The position numbers and the translations under genes were made by a program. Under the pieces are notes generated by a model, which was given only the letters and a program-made list of their open reading frames with translations, did not search any database and was not told the DNA's origin. Of a stretch of DNA of 64,000 bases, positions 1 through 8,930 are shown one piece after another (position 1 is the first letter of the stretch; each line of letters starts with the position of its first letter). Source of the DNA: Bacteroidota bacterium (lineage in GTDB: Bacteria > Bacteroidota > Bacteroidia > Bacteroidales > JAAUTT01). The stretch is from positions 212,472 to 276,471 of the forward strand of contig JAUZOO010000007.1 in the NCBI GenBank assembly GCA_030706405.1, in the 5' to 3' direction.

Positions 1-49
1 ATTAATTGGTTTTATCTTTTTTGTTATAAATCTGCAAAAGTATTTAAGA

Positions 50-283
50 TTGGCTTCGAAAATTAAATATAGCAGATTAAACGATGCTTTAAATAATGAA
101 TTACATCAAATCTATAAATACAAATCGTTTTTTTTCGGATTCAAGGTTTTATTGAGTACAATTTGTGTTTTTTTTACAATATCTCTATTTTGTCAAATTT
201 CGGCAAAATTTGTTTGTGAGATTACTTTGTATTTGGGAGTATTATCATCCTTGATAGCTGGATTAGTATATAATAGAGATTAA
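50..283 (+). CDS. Small two-TM membrane protein, cassette gene
   Basis: A 77-residue protein with two hydrophobic segments, about residues 28-49 and 56-72, so it probably sits in the inner membrane. The start shown is TTG; no in-frame ATG gives a fuller product, and the 5' end could lie slightly elsewhere. It ends one base before an XRE-type regulator gene (285-497), so the two are co-translated. Pairs of a short membrane protein and an XRE regulator are common in bacteria, and the regulator often represses its own operon. An attC-like site follows the pair, so I infer both are cargo of one integron-like cassette whose left end is outside the window. No enzymatic motif is visible. Confidence 0.6.
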   Translation: MASKIKYSRLNDALNNELHQIYKYKSFFFGFKVLLSTICVFFTISLFCQISAKFVCEITLYLGVLSSLIAGLVYNRD

Positions 284-284
284 T

Positions 285-497
285 ATGATTGTTTGTGAAT
301 TGCGGAATCAGATAAAGGTTCAGCGTGCGATGAAAAATATAACTCAAGATGAACTTGCTGCAAAGATTGGAGTGACAAGGAAAACCATTAATACAATTGA
401 AAATGGCAAATATGTTCCTTCAACCATTTTAGCAATTAGAATGGCAAGATTTTTTGAGATTAAGGTTGAAGAATTATTTGAATTGATTGAAAAATAA
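285..497 (+). CDS. XRE-family HTH transcriptional regulator
   Basis: A 70-residue single-domain helix-turn-helix protein. The core QDELAAKIGVTRKTINTIE (about residues 21-39) is the classic Cro/CI-type HTH with its recognition helix, followed by the NGKYVPS and FEIKVEELF segments typical of short XRE regulators such as the YozG type. It is a DNA-binding protein and likely autorepresses the pair it forms with the membrane protein directly upstream. The stop codon lies 7 bases before an attC-like site, so it is the last gene of its cassette. It could also be an antitoxin-like partner of the upstream protein, but no toxin motif is visible there. Confidence 0.85.
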   Translation: MIVCELRNQIKVQRAMKNITQDELAAKIGVTRKTINTIENGKYVPSTILAIRMARFFEIKVEELFELIEK

Positions 498-503
498 AAT
501 ACT

Positions 504-638
504 GGCTACAACACGCGGTATAGCCAATAAGGGTTTCAGTAGTATGCGTAGTTCATCACCCGCATCAGTCTTTCGTCTCGGTTGATAGGAACGTCGCTCC
601 GCAATCCCTTACTGGCCATACCGCCACCGTTAGCGGTA
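504..638 (+). repeat. attC-like cassette site, left array (site L1)
   Basis: A 135-bp imperfect palindrome. The left core is GGCTACAAC (504-512) and the right core GTTAGCGGTA (629-638). Inner arms GCGGTATAGCCAATAAGGG and CCCTTACTGGCCATACCGC pair with A.C mismatches on the top strand that become G.T on the bottom strand. The loop holds the family motif CGGTTGATAGG. It closely resembles the site at 61759-61893, so the left array and the main array share one attC family. Confidence 0.85.
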
Positions 639-788
639 AATGTATAACGACGCACTCGGCAGTAAAATATTTTAACAGAATCATTGAAATCATATTTGAG
701 CTTATTATCTCATGGCTTTTACTTTGGATTGTTGAAAGAAAACATCTTTACTAACAAAAGCTCACCAAATGTTGACCAACAGAACAAC
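639..788. other. Geneless cassette body
   Basis: About 150 bases between two attC-like sites with no open reading frame of plausible length and no recognised RNA. It appears to be an empty or decayed cassette. Confidence 0.5.
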
Positions 789-919
789 TACCGCGAGCAT
801 GCAATATAGCCAATAAGTGTTTCAGTAATTTGCAAGCTCAGTGCCCGAAGACAAGTTTGCAACGGCGGCTAGTGATGCATCTCGCAATCCCTTCCTGGCC
901 TTAGCCGTAAACGTTTAAT
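789..919 (+). repeat. Degenerate attC-like site ending the left array (site L2)
   Basis: Left core TACCGCGAGC (789-798) still matches the first six bases of the reverse complement of the previous site's GTTAGCGGTA. The right core has decayed to GTTTAAT (913-919). The inner arms (GCAATATAGCCAATAAG against CCTTCCTGGCCTTAGC) pair imperfectly. It looks like the worn terminal site of a cassette array; ordinary genes follow. Confidence 0.6.
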
Positions 920-974
920 GGAAATTCAATGAAAATTTAGTTATATTTATATAAAACATTACGATATCAGGATT

Positions 975-1844
975 ATGGTTTCAAGTATTCAAAAAGAAAA
1001 AGCTGAAATGTTCCTGAAATTTCATCATGACAAAGAAATTTTGGTTCTGTTAAACTCATGGGACATTGGAAGTTCTAAATTAATAGAAGCTTGTGGCTAC
1101 AAGGCAATTGCGACAACAAGTATGGGAATAGCTGCCTCTTTAGGTTATCCCGACTGTCAGATCATACAATTGTCGGAAATGATTCAGGTTATAACGGGAA
1201 TCGTAAATGCAGTAAAAGTTCCGGTAACTGTTGATATTGAAGCCGGATACGGAAGTAATTTGAATGAAATAATTGAGTCGGTTAAGAAGATCATTGCCAC
1301 AGGAATTGTTGGAATAAACATCGAAGACAGCATCGATTTAAGTGCGGTGTTAATTGACGAGATGGAATTTTGTGAGAGAATATCGGCTATTCGAGCATTA
1401 TCAGATTCTCTGGGCTTTCATTTAGTAATTAACGCAAGGACTGATTCGTTTTACACTTCGTCAGGTTCCACACGTGAAAAATTATCGGAATCAATAAGGC
1501 GTGGCAATAAATACCGGGAAGCAGGGGCCGACTGCATTTTTGTACAACCTGTGTGGGAAAAAGAAACGATTTCAACACTGGTTAAGGAAATTAATGCGCC
1601 AATCAATATTCTTTCAAACCCTGCAATTGGGGCAGGGTTACCTCCATCTGTTCGTGAACTTCAGGATTTAGGTGTCGCCCGATTAAGCCTTGGCTCAAGC
1701 TTGATGAAAGCTACTTTGGCCCTAATTAAAAAAGTTGCGGACGAACTATCGGAAAAAGGAACTTACACTGTTTTATCAGAAACAATGACACCACGTCCCG
1801 AAGCTGCATTGGCCTATAAAATGGCAATAGGGTTAAATAAATGA
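975..1844 (+). CDS. Isocitrate lyase / PEP mutase family protein
   Basis: A 289-residue TIM-barrel protein of the PEP mutase/methylisocitrate lyase superfamily, cytoplasmic. Family motifs are the Mg-binding VDIEAGYG (residues 86-93), NIEDS (115-119) and INARTDSF (152-159). The KKCGH catalytic loop of isocitrate/methylisocitrate lyase is not seen, so it is probably not a true PrpB; members of this type act as oxaloacetate or 2-oxo-acid C-C lyases or phosphonate enzymes. It starts with ATG and is followed 26 bases later by the SDR-DUF2867 gene and then a photolyase, all on the same strand, which suggests one transcript. The substrate cannot be told from sequence. Confidence 0.8.
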   Translation: MVSSIQKEKAEMFLKFHHDKEILVLLNSWDIGSSKLIEACGYKAIATTSMGIAASLGYPDCQIIQLSEMIQVITGIVNAVKVPVTVDIEAGYGSNLNEIIESVKKIIATGIVGINIEDSIDLSAVLIDEMEFCERISAIRALSDSLGFHLVINARTDSFYTSSGSTREKLSESIRRGNKYREAGADCIFVQPVWEKETISTLVKEINAPINILSNPAIGAGLPPSVRELQDLGVARLSLGSSLMKATLALIKKVADELSEKGTYTVLSETMTPRPEAALAYKMAIGLNK

Positions 1845-1870
1845 CGAACAGTATAACACTGTAATAAATA

Positions 1871-3310
1871 ATGAAGATTCTTTTAACGGGTGCTACCGGA
1901 TATATTGCAAAAATATTATTACCAGTTTTGTTGGACAACGACCATCAAGTGGTATGCTGTGTAAGAGATAAAAACAGGTTTAATATACGCAAATATAATT
2001 CTGATAAAATAAGTGTTATTGAAGTTGATTTTTTAGATAAAAAAAGTTTACAAAATATACCTGATGATATTGATATTGCATTTTATTTTATCCATTCAAT
2101 GTCTTCTCAATCGGGCGACTTTGAAGATATGGAAAGTCAATGTGCAACAAACTTCAAAGAAAGAATTCAAAATACAAATACGAAACAAGTTATTTATTTA
2201 AGTGGTATTGCCAATGAAGTTAAATTGTCTAAGCATTTATCATCCCGAAAAAATGTAGAAAGTATCTTAACCGATTCAGCTTTTGCATTAACAACATTAA
2301 AAGCAGGTATTATTGTTGGTTCAGGAAGTGCGTCGTTTGAGATTATTCGCGACTTGGTTGAGAAACTTCCAATAATGATTACGCCTCGTTGGCTTAAAAC
2401 CAAATGTCAACCAATTGCTATTCGCAATGTAATTGAAATATTAAATGGCGTAATTGGTAACATCGAAACCTATAACAAAAGTTATGATATTGGCGGACCA
2501 GATATTCTTAGTTATAAAGAAATGCTTTTGCGATTTGCGAAAATCAGAGGTCTTAAAAGAAGAATAATTATTGTGCCCGTAATGACGCCCAGGATTTCAT
2601 CTTATTGGTTGTATTTTGTTACGTCAACCTCCTATAGTCTGGCTAAAAATCTGGTTAATAGCATGAAAGTTGAGGTGATTTGCAAACCCAACGAGTTAAT
2701 AGCATTGCTCAACATTTCATTAATTGATTACGACACTTCGATAAAACGTGCATTCGATAAGATTGAACAGAATCAGGTATTATCGAGCTGGAAGGATGCA
2801 CAGACAAGTGAAATTATTCAAAAAGGAATTTCGAAATACATTGAAGTGCCGGTAGATGGTTGCTTTAAAGATATTCGTAAGAAAAAAGTTGAAAGCAGAG
2901 AAATAGCACTTCAAAAAATTTGGTCAATCGGCGGAAAAACAGGTTGGTATTACTGCAACTGGCTTTGGGAGATTCGTGGTTTTATAGACCAAATGTTTGG
3001 CGGTGTAGGAATGAGAAGGGGACGCAAAAGTGAAACCGACATTTTTCCCGGCGAAGCGCTTGATTTTTGGAGAGTACTGGTCGCCAGCAAAGATGAAAAA
3101 CGATTATTATTATATGCTGAGATGAAATTACCGGGAGAAGCATGGTTGGAATTCAAAATAGATGAAAAAGACATATTAATACAAACTGCAACTTTCAGAC
3201 CTTTAGGTTTACTGGGAAGGCTATATTGGTACAGTGTTTACCCTTTTCATACAATAATATTTAATGGGTTGATAAATAGAATTTCAGCCAGCGGACAGGG
3301 AAAGCTATAA
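1871..3310 (+). CDS. SDR-family NAD(P)-binding protein with C-terminal DUF2867
   Basis: 479 residues. The N-terminal half is an atypical short-chain dehydrogenase/NmrA-like Rossmann domain with GATGYIAKILLP at residues 7-18 and a D/E-rich second strand. The C-terminal part (about residues 320-475, from the WSIGGKTGWYY segment to the LGRLYWYSVYPFH segment) matches the DUF2867 architecture often fused to such SDRs. The role is unknown; it is likely a cytoplasmic redox or quinone/sugar-nucleotide-like enzyme. It lies between the PEP mutase-like gene and, 15 bases downstream, the photolyase. SDR-DUF2867 genes often neighbour photolyases, which suggests a link to a light or oxidative response, but that is inference. 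Confidence 0.8.
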   Translation: MKILLTGATGYIAKILLPVLLDNDHQVVCCVRDKNRFNIRKYNSDKISVIEVDFLDKKSLQNIPDDIDIAFYFIHSMSSQSGDFEDMESQCATNFKERIQNTNTKQVIYLSGIANEVKLSKHLSSRKNVESILTDSAFALTTLKAGIIVGSGSASFEIIRDLVEKLPIMITPRWLKTKCQPIAIRNVIEILNGVIGNIETYNKSYDIGGPDILSYKEMLLRFAKIRGLKRRIIIVPVMTPRISSYWLYFVTSTSYSLAKNLVNSMKVEVICKPNELIALLNISLIDYDTSIKRAFDKIEQNQVLSSWKDAQTSEIIQKGISKYIEVPVDGCFKDIRKKKVESREIALQKIWSIGGKTGWYYCNWLWEIRGFIDQMFGGVGMRRGRKSETDIFPGEALDFWRVLVASKDEKRLLLYAEMKLPGEAWLEFKIDEKDILIQTATFRPLGLLGRLYWYSVYPFHTIIFNGLINRISASGQGKL

Positions 3311-3325
3311 AAATTATTATTGAAT

Positions 3326-4663
3326 ATGACAAGGAATATAGATGGCCATAAAAAAACTGAAATTAGCATCTTTTGGTTTAGAAGGGATTTTAGGCTTAAT
3401 GACAATGCTGGTTTATTTGAAGCATTGAAAAATAGCGATTCGGTTGTACCCTTGTTTATTTTTGACACAGAAATACTTGAAAAATTACCAGGCAAAGAGG
3501 ATAAAAGAGTTGTTTTTATTCATAGAGCTATTTCTAAATTACAAAACGAATTATTGAAAATTGGTAGCTCAATCCTGGTTATGCATGGAAACTCATTGAC
3601 CATTTTTAATGAGTTACTTACTAAATATGCTATTACCTCGGTATTTGCAAATTCAGATTATGAGCCATCAACGATAGAACGTGATAATAAAATTTTAGAT
3701 TTATTAAAAAGTAAAGGCGTAACATTTAAGTTGTTAAAAGATCATGTGATTTTCGAAAAATCTGAGATATTAAAAGAAGATGGCTGTCCGTTTAAAATGT
3801 TTACACCTTATTCAAAAGCTTGGAAACATAAATTAAATGAAGAGAAAATCAAGACGTTTGCAAGTGAAGGTTTGCTGCACAATTTTTGCAAAACAAAACC
3901 AATTCAAATTCCTACCCTTGATGAAATCGGTTTTAAAAACATTGAAATCAATATTCCCCAGCCAATTATCGATAAAAATATAATTCGTCACTATCATGAA
4001 ACACGCAATTCCCCATTCTTAAAAGGAACATCAAATTTAAGTGTGCATCTTCGCTTTGGCACTATAAGCATTAGAGAGCTTGTTAAAATATCCTTAGATT
4101 TGAATGAGCAATTCTTAAACGAACTAATTTGGAGAGAATTTTTTATGATGATTTTATATCATCATCCATATGTTGCAAATGAATGTTTTAAGAAACAATA
4201 TAATAACATTGTTTGGAGAAATAATGAAGAAGAATTTAAAAGATGGTGTTTAGGTGAAACAGGTTATCCAATTGTTGATGCCGGAATGCGTGAATTGAAT
4301 GAAACCGGGTTTATGCATAACAGAGTCAGAATGATAGTTGCAAGCTTTCTTACTAAGCATTTATTAATTGACTGGCGCTGGGGCGAAGCCTATTTTGCCG
4401 AAAAACTTCTCGACTTTGAATTGTCCTCTAATAATGGCAATTGGCAATGGGCTGCAGGTTGTGGATGCGATGCAGCTCCATACTTTAGAATATTTAATCC
4501 TTACGAACAAATAAAAAAATTTGATGCAAATTTAATATACACTAAAAAATGGGTAAAAAATCTCAATAAAACAGATTATCCAACTCCAATTATTGAGCAC
4601 AAATATGCACGAGAGCGGTTTTTGAAATTATACAAAACTACTTTAGAGAGCTATAAAAAATGA
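3326..4663 (+). CDS. phr: Deoxyribodipyrimidine photolyase (cryptochrome/photolyase family)
   Basis: Cytoplasmic flavoprotein that splits UV pyrimidine dimers with blue light, 445 residues from the ATG at 3326 (an upstream in-frame TTG at 3320 is less likely). The N-terminal antenna domain opens with IFWFRRDFRLND. The C-terminal FAD domain carries ELIWREFF, YPIVDAGMREL, NRVRMIVASFL and NGNWQWAAGCGCDAAPYFR, which are the FAD and lesion pocket motifs of class I CPD photolyases. Length is as expected. It is the last gene of a three-gene run with the PEP mutase-like and SDR-DUF2867 genes. A cryptochrome-like sensor is an alternative, but the motifs fit a repair enzyme. Confidence 0.93.
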   Translation: MTRNIDGHKKTEISIFWFRRDFRLNDNAGLFEALKNSDSVVPLFIFDTEILEKLPGKEDKRVVFIHRAISKLQNELLKIGSSILVMHGNSLTIFNELLTKYAITSVFANSDYEPSTIERDNKILDLLKSKGVTFKLLKDHVIFEKSEILKEDGCPFKMFTPYSKAWKHKLNEEKIKTFASEGLLHNFCKTKPIQIPTLDEIGFKNIEINIPQPIIDKNIIRHYHETRNSPFLKGTSNLSVHLRFGTISIRELVKISLDLNEQFLNELIWREFFMMILYHHPYVANECFKKQYNNIVWRNNEEEFKRWCLGETGYPIVDAGMRELNETGFMHNRVRMIVASFLTKHLLIDWRWGEAYFAEKLLDFELSSNNGNWQWAAGCGCDAAPYFRIFNPYEQIKKFDANLIYTKKWVKNLNKTDYPTPIIEHKYARERFLKLYKTTLESYKK

Positions 4664-4896
4664 AAAGGAATGATTTTTTAGGACTAATTAAAAATTGATA
4701 CAAGTCATACAATACATTTTTACACATCACATCATCACTTATTGCTTTTTTAAAATGAAACTCGATTCAAACGTATTCGCATTTTTTTTTCTTAACAATA
4801 TCCTTGCTAATGCTGGCTTTTGCCAATCGGTTTATGGTTTTAAGAAAATTGTACAGTCAATATAGGAAGAATGCATTAGTGTCACATTTGCGATCC

Positions 4897-6288
4897 ATGA
4901 TAATGTGGTTACTCCTGCTTACGCTGTCAACTACTTCCTGGGCTGCAACGGGCAACTGGACCAGCAAGGTTACAGGAGGTGATATCGCTTACTTATCAAC
5001 CGAAGCCTGTTCGCCCGTCAAGGATTTTGCAGGCAATTACGTTACAGTCGTCTATCTCGAGAATGTGGGTTTTAGCAAAATCGGAAGAAATAGCAATGCC
5101 ACTGATGTGGCCTGGTTACTTTCACAGGGCTATCGTGTTGTCGAACTAAACTATGCCAACAACGTTAACGCCGTCACACCAGCGATCAACGCAGATGTTA
5201 TCGCGATAAATGCCGCAATCGCTGCCGGATCGTTCTGTGGGCACTCCAATTGTTCGCAAAGCAAATCCTATGTTCTGTTTGAAGGATTCCGGATCTTACG
5301 CAACGTGCCCTACTTCAGGGACGAGCCAACAGTCTACAATACCCCTGCACAGTATACCATAGGAGATACGCTGCACATGGACATCATCTATCCGGCAAAT
5401 GCCCCTGTGACCGTGCCGGTTATTTTATCTTTTTCGTATAGTAACAGTTATGCTACCTATGATCCTGACAAGAAGATGCTCACGGATGCCAATAAAGACC
5501 AACGGTTGAATCTTGGAAATTCATTGGCCGGTTTTAACGATTCGTTTTTGGAAGGCGCACCAGCCAACGGCATTGCCTGGGCAATCGCCGACCACCCGAA
5601 ATACTGTCCTTGGGGAAAAGGCAAGCCCGTTAATGGAGCCAATGATACATATAAATCATACGAAACGAATCCGGATGCAGCCCGCAAAGTGAAATCGGCC
5701 GTTCGTACCCTGAGTGCAATGGGGGCCGGATTGGGTCTTTCGGGCAAGATCGGTATCTTCGGATTTTCTCGAGGATCGACTGCCGGGTCAATGGCCATCG
5801 GCGACCGAATCGTTCCAGATTTTGAAAATGCCGGTTTTAACATTGGCATCTCCGACCATGTACAGGCGGCAGCGCTCGGCCCGGGAGTTTTCGATTACAC
5901 TCAAATCTATAACACTTTTGGAGACGGCGATTCAAACTTGGAAACCCGATGCCCATGGGTTTGGGGTCCTTTGGCAAACAATTATGACCTCTGGCAATCC
6001 ATGGGTTCCGCCTATCTGGCTCAATCTTCAGCTACGGCACCAGTGCTCTTCTTCTACAACACTAATGACGAACATTATTATCAAGATCAAATAGCCCATT
6101 TCAAGGCTAAGTTAGATTCGCTGGGCGTCCCCACTTCCACACTGGTAAACTACGGCACCGGGCATGCAATTCCCCAAACCAGTGCTTCATTATCCACGCT
6201 CTATAACTTCTTCAATCAGTACCTGGCCCCACCGACACCGATAATAGGGAAGGATATTTATCCTCACAGAGCGGTGACTAAGCCATGA
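4897..6288 (+). CDS. Secreted alpha/beta hydrolase-like protein
   Basis: An exported protein of about 463 residues. I place the start at the ATG at 4897 because it gives a clean signal peptide (MIMWLLLLTLSTTSWAA); an in-frame ATG exists upstream at 4804. The mature part has a nucleophile elbow GFSRGS (Gly-x-Ser-x-Gly), a late acidic segment NTNDEHYY and a final GTGHAIP histidine, consistent with a Ser-Asp-His esterase or peptidase-like fold acting in the periplasm or outside. The substrate is unknown. The gene is visibly richer in GC than its neighbours, is flanked by AT-rich DNA and has no operon partner, so it may have been acquired by transfer. Confidence 0.65.
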   Translation: MIMWLLLLTLSTTSWAATGNWTSKVTGGDIAYLSTEACSPVKDFAGNYVTVVYLENVGFSKIGRNSNATDVAWLLSQGYRVVELNYANNVNAVTPAINADVIAINAAIAAGSFCGHSNCSQSKSYVLFEGFRILRNVPYFRDEPTVYNTPAQYTIGDTLHMDIIYPANAPVTVPVILSFSYSNSYATYDPDKKMLTDANKDQRLNLGNSLAGFNDSFLEGAPANGIAWAIADHPKYCPWGKGKPVNGANDTYKSYETNPDAARKVKSAVRTLSAMGAGLGLSGKIGIFGFSRGSTAGSMAIGDRIVPDFENAGFNIGISDHVQAAALGPGVFDYTQIYNTFGDGDSNLETRCPWVWGPLANNYDLWQSMGSAYLAQSSATAPVLFFYNTNDEHYYQDQIAHFKAKLDSLGVPTSTLVNYGTGHAIPQTSASLSTLYNFFNQYLAPPTPIIGKDIYPHRAVTKP

Positions 6289-6404
6289 AGCCGTTTGCCG
6301 AACGTAACTTTGAGAAATGCATCAAAAGAAATGAAGGATTCTGATAATTTATTCCCTATATACCATAAATAGCGCGTACTACAAATTATTAACGATAACC
6401 AGAT

Positions 6405-6872
6405 ATGAACAACACCATACGACGACAGGACCGAAAGATAAGCGACAGTGAAGCGATTGCGATTCTACAAAAAGGCGAATTTGGAATCCTCTCCATGTGT
6501 ACCCCCGACAATGAGGGTTATGGCATTCCTTTAAATTTTGCATTGCAAGGTAATGCTATTTATTTTCATTGTGCTATTGAGGGGTCTAAGTTAGAGTACT
6601 TGAGAAACAACAATAAGGTTTCGTTTTGTGTAGTTGGAAAAACCGAGGTGCTGCCCTCTAAATTTGGGACCATTTACGAGAGTGCTATCGCCTCTGGAAC
6701 GGCCTCCGTGGTTGACGGCAACGAAAAATACGATGCTTTAATGCATATCATCCAAAAATACTCGGGCAATTACATAGAGGAAGGGAAGGGGTATATTCAA
6801 AAATTTTACGACAAGGTAAATGTTATAAAGTTGTCGATAGAATCAATCACCGCCAAAGCCCGGAAGCAGTAA
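6405..6872 (+). CDS. NimA-like pyridoxamine 5'-phosphate oxidase family flavoprotein
   Basis: 155-residue split-barrel FMN-binding protein. The N-terminal RRQDRKISDSEAIAILQKGE and GYGIPLNFAL segments, then IYFHCAIEGSKLEYLRNN and VSFCVVG, are typical of the NimA/5-nitroimidazole-reductase-like branch of the PNPOx family common in Bacteroidota. Members bind FMN or heme and reduce or sequester small molecules in the cytoplasm; the substrate here is unknown and nitroimidazole resistance should not be assumed. It is a single gene with an AT-rich intergenic region on each side and starts with ATG. Confidence 0.85.
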   Translation: MNNTIRRQDRKISDSEAIAILQKGEFGILSMCTPDNEGYGIPLNFALQGNAIYFHCAIEGSKLEYLRNNNKVSFCVVGKTEVLPSKFGTIYESAIASGTASVVDGNEKYDALMHIIQKYSGNYIEEGKGYIQKFYDKVNVIKLSIESITAKARKQ

Positions 6873-7138
6873 ATGGGCAATTAGCTATTGGTGGTTAGAC
6901 AAAAAATGTAGTTTTTATTTGTTTGTTAAACAAACCGTTTTAATTTTGGACAATTAAATAATCGTTGAAAATAATAGTGTCAGATAAAGGAAATAGCTAT
7001 GGGGCATTTGGAGTCCATTCGTTAGTATTTATTTTGTAATGAATTAATTATGATGTGTTTTTGGTAATTTTATCCAGTCCGTTGTGTAAAATAATTTTTT
7101 ATTAAATAAATGTTAAACTTTAAATCGTAAAATTCAAA

Positions 7139-7573
7139 ATGATGAAAAATTTAAAAGCAATTCTGTTAATCGTATTAGTTTCAATGAGTGTAAACAGTTA
7201 TTCCCAAATTGGGATAACAGGTTATTCAATCAATGCGTTGGGCGTTAACACGACTCAGAACAAACCTCTTAGCTGTGAATTAAAAGTATTTGCCAATCGT
7301 GGCGAGTTCAATAATACTTTTGGCGAATTTGATGTGTTTTACAATTTTAAACCAGGCCAATATCATCGGTTCTCATTAGGTGCTGGATTTCGCGCAATGC
7401 CATTTAATTCCAACAATACACAAACAGCAATAACAATACCGGCAGCTATTGAAATTTACCCGTTAAAAGATTTCAAAAAAATATCTGTATTATTTGAGCT
7501 GGCTCCCGAATTCTACGAGAACAGCACAAACCTGCGGAGCCTATGGGGACTCCGTTATACTTTTGGTGAATAA
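7139..7573 (+). CDS. Small secreted, beta-barrel-like protein
   Basis: 144 residues with a clear Sec signal peptide (MMKNLKAILLIVLVSMSVNSYS, cut before Q-I-G). The mature part alternates hydrophobic and polar residues and ends with LRSLWGLRYTFGE, the aromatic C-terminus expected of an outer-membrane beta-barrel. It is short for a full barrel (about 120 mature residues, room for about eight strands). Its function is unknown. It stands alone, followed by a hairpin terminator at 7663-7699. Confidence 0.6.
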   Translation: MMKNLKAILLIVLVSMSVNSYSQIGITGYSINALGVNTTQNKPLSCELKVFANRGEFNNTFGEFDVFYNFKPGQYHRFSLGAGFRAMPFNSNNTQTAITIPAAIEIYPLKDFKKISVLFELAPEFYENSTNLRSLWGLRYTFGE

Positions 7574-7662
7574 ATAATCTTATGAAGGACTTCTAGGAAA
7601 GACGATGAAAGACGAAATTGAAAAGAAATATAAGTAATTACAGTTTCTAAGAACATTTTCCT

Positions 7663-7699
7663 CCCCGTGCATAACCTCGCTTATGTACGGGGTTTTTTC
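7663..7699 (+). terminator. Rho-independent terminator
   Basis: Arms CCCCGTGCATA (7663-7673) and TATGTACGGGG (7682-7692) pair with one mismatch and are followed by TTTTTT. It ends the 7139-7573 transcript and insulates the nuo operon. Confidence 0.75.
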
Positions 7700-8001
7700 T
7701 ACCTTCCTGCGGATATCGATAAATCCGCAAAAGCAATAAGAGCCCCCAATTATTCTCCCTTTAATCTAATTTGTAAACCGATACTTGCTATTAGCAGTTA
7801 TGTAAAAGTTGCTCCAGACTGAAATTGGAAAAGAAATAATCCCTGAGTGTTGGTTACTTATTGGAACAGTTTTCTAAAATGAGTCAAAATAAAAAGCAAT
7901 ATTTTTGCTTTAATATTTTGAGCAATAAGCTATTGCTAAAATGTTGCCCTATAACATATATAAAAATGAATTCTAAAGTAACAACGGACAGTTTGTTATA
8001 T

Positions 8002-8009
8002 TACATTTG
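8002..8009 (+). promoter_or_regulatory. Candidate nuo promoter (-7 box)
   Basis: TACATTTG matches the Bacteroidota -7 consensus TAnnTTTG, 25 bases before the nuoA ATG. No clear -33 TTG lies at standard distance, so this is tentative. Confidence 0.4.
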
Positions 8010-8034
8010 CGCACTCAATGAAAAAGTTTTAATT

Positions 8035-8385
8035 ATGGGAAGTGTCTCTATTATAGTGTTATTGTTTAGCGCATTAGGGTTTGCTGCTCTCGTTCTTGCC
8101 ATTGGTAAAATCTTCGGGCTTTCATCAACTAATCCCGAAAAAGGCCAGCCTTACGAGTGTGGTATCGAAACCAAAGGGGTAACCTGGATTCAGTTCAATG
8201 TTGGATATTACCTCTATTCGCTGGTGTTTCTTGTGTTCGATGTCGAGATCGTGTTCCTCTACCCTTGGGCAACTGTGCTGAAGGAAGTTGGAATGGTTGC
8301 TTTTGTCGAAATATTGTTTTTTACGTTGTTCCTTTTCATGGGACTTTTATACGCATATAAAAAGAAAGCGCTTACATGGATGTAA
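8035..8385 (+). CDS. nuoA: NADH-quinone oxidoreductase subunit A
   Basis: Membrane subunit of respiratory complex I, three TM helices, 116 residues. The ATG at 8035 is chosen because the reading frame upstream lacks family similarity, and this start gives the standard NuoA length. Diagnostic features are the loop [11 protein letters not shown] with its conserved Cys, near the quinone site, and the segment [14 protein letters not shown]. It is the first gene of nuoABCDHIJKLMN and overlaps nuoB by 10 bases, suggesting translational coupling. Confidence 0.95.
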   Translation: MGSVSIIVLLFSALGFAALVLAIGKIFGLSSTNPEKGQPYECGIETKGVTWIQFNVGYYLYSLVFLVFDVEIVFLYPWATVLKEVGMVAFVEILFFTLFLFMGLLYAYKKKALTWM

Positions 8386-8930
8386 AGAAGGATTTTCTCC
8401 CAGACTATCCGGGAGAAGCATATAAAGACGAAAACGGTAAAACCAGTTTTATCGTTACCAGTGTTGATGCTTTAGCAAACTGGGGCCGCAGCAATTCGCT
8501 ATGGCCTTTGTCGTTTGGTACCAGCTGTTGTGCAATCGAACTTATGTCTACCGTATCGGCCAAATACGACTGGTCGCGGTTCGGGTTCGAAGTTATGCGC
8601 GCCAGCCCTCGCCAGTGTGACCTTATTGTTGTAGCAGGTACCATCACTTATAAAATGGCCCCTGTGCTCAAACGATTGTACAATCAAATGCCTGAACCTA
8701 GATACGTGATAGCAATGGGCGCATGTGCCATTTCCGGCGGTCCGTTTTTCTACAATTCGTATTCGGTGGTTAAAGGGGTTGACAATATCATCCCGGTTGA
8801 TGTTTACATCCCCGGATGCCCGCCTCGTCCCGAAGCTCTGATTCACGGGATGATGTCTCTTCAGAAGAAGATTATGCTCTCCAAAGCCTACGTCATCGAG
8901 AAAAAACCTAAAGAGGAGGAAGATAAATGA
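8376..8930 (+). CDS. nuoB: NADH-quinone oxidoreductase subunit B
   Basis: Peripheral-arm subunit that holds the N2 [4Fe-4S] cluster next to the quinone pocket; 184 residues. The cluster ligands are visible in [25 protein letters not shown] and [10 protein letters not shown]. The start ATG lies inside the end of nuoA, and the stop overlaps the nuoC start in ATGA. Confidence 0.97.
   Translation: MDVKKDFLPDYPGEAYKDENGKTSFIVTSVDALANWGRSNSLWPLSFGTSCCAIELMSTVSAKYDWSRFGFEVMRASPRQCDLIVVAGTITYKMAPVLKRLYNQMPEPRYVIAMGACAISGGPFFYNSYSVVKGVDNIIPVDVYIPGCPPRPEALIHGMMSLQKKIMLSKAYVIEKKPKEEEDK

Noticed and set aside
5457..6094. Open frames overlapping the secreted hydrolase on both strands
   Set aside because: They arise from the higher GC content; the hydrolase frame has the signal peptide and catalytic motifs.
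7861..8034. Longer NuoA N-terminus
   Set aside because: The extra 58 residues have no similarity to NuoA; the ATG at 8035 gives the normal length.
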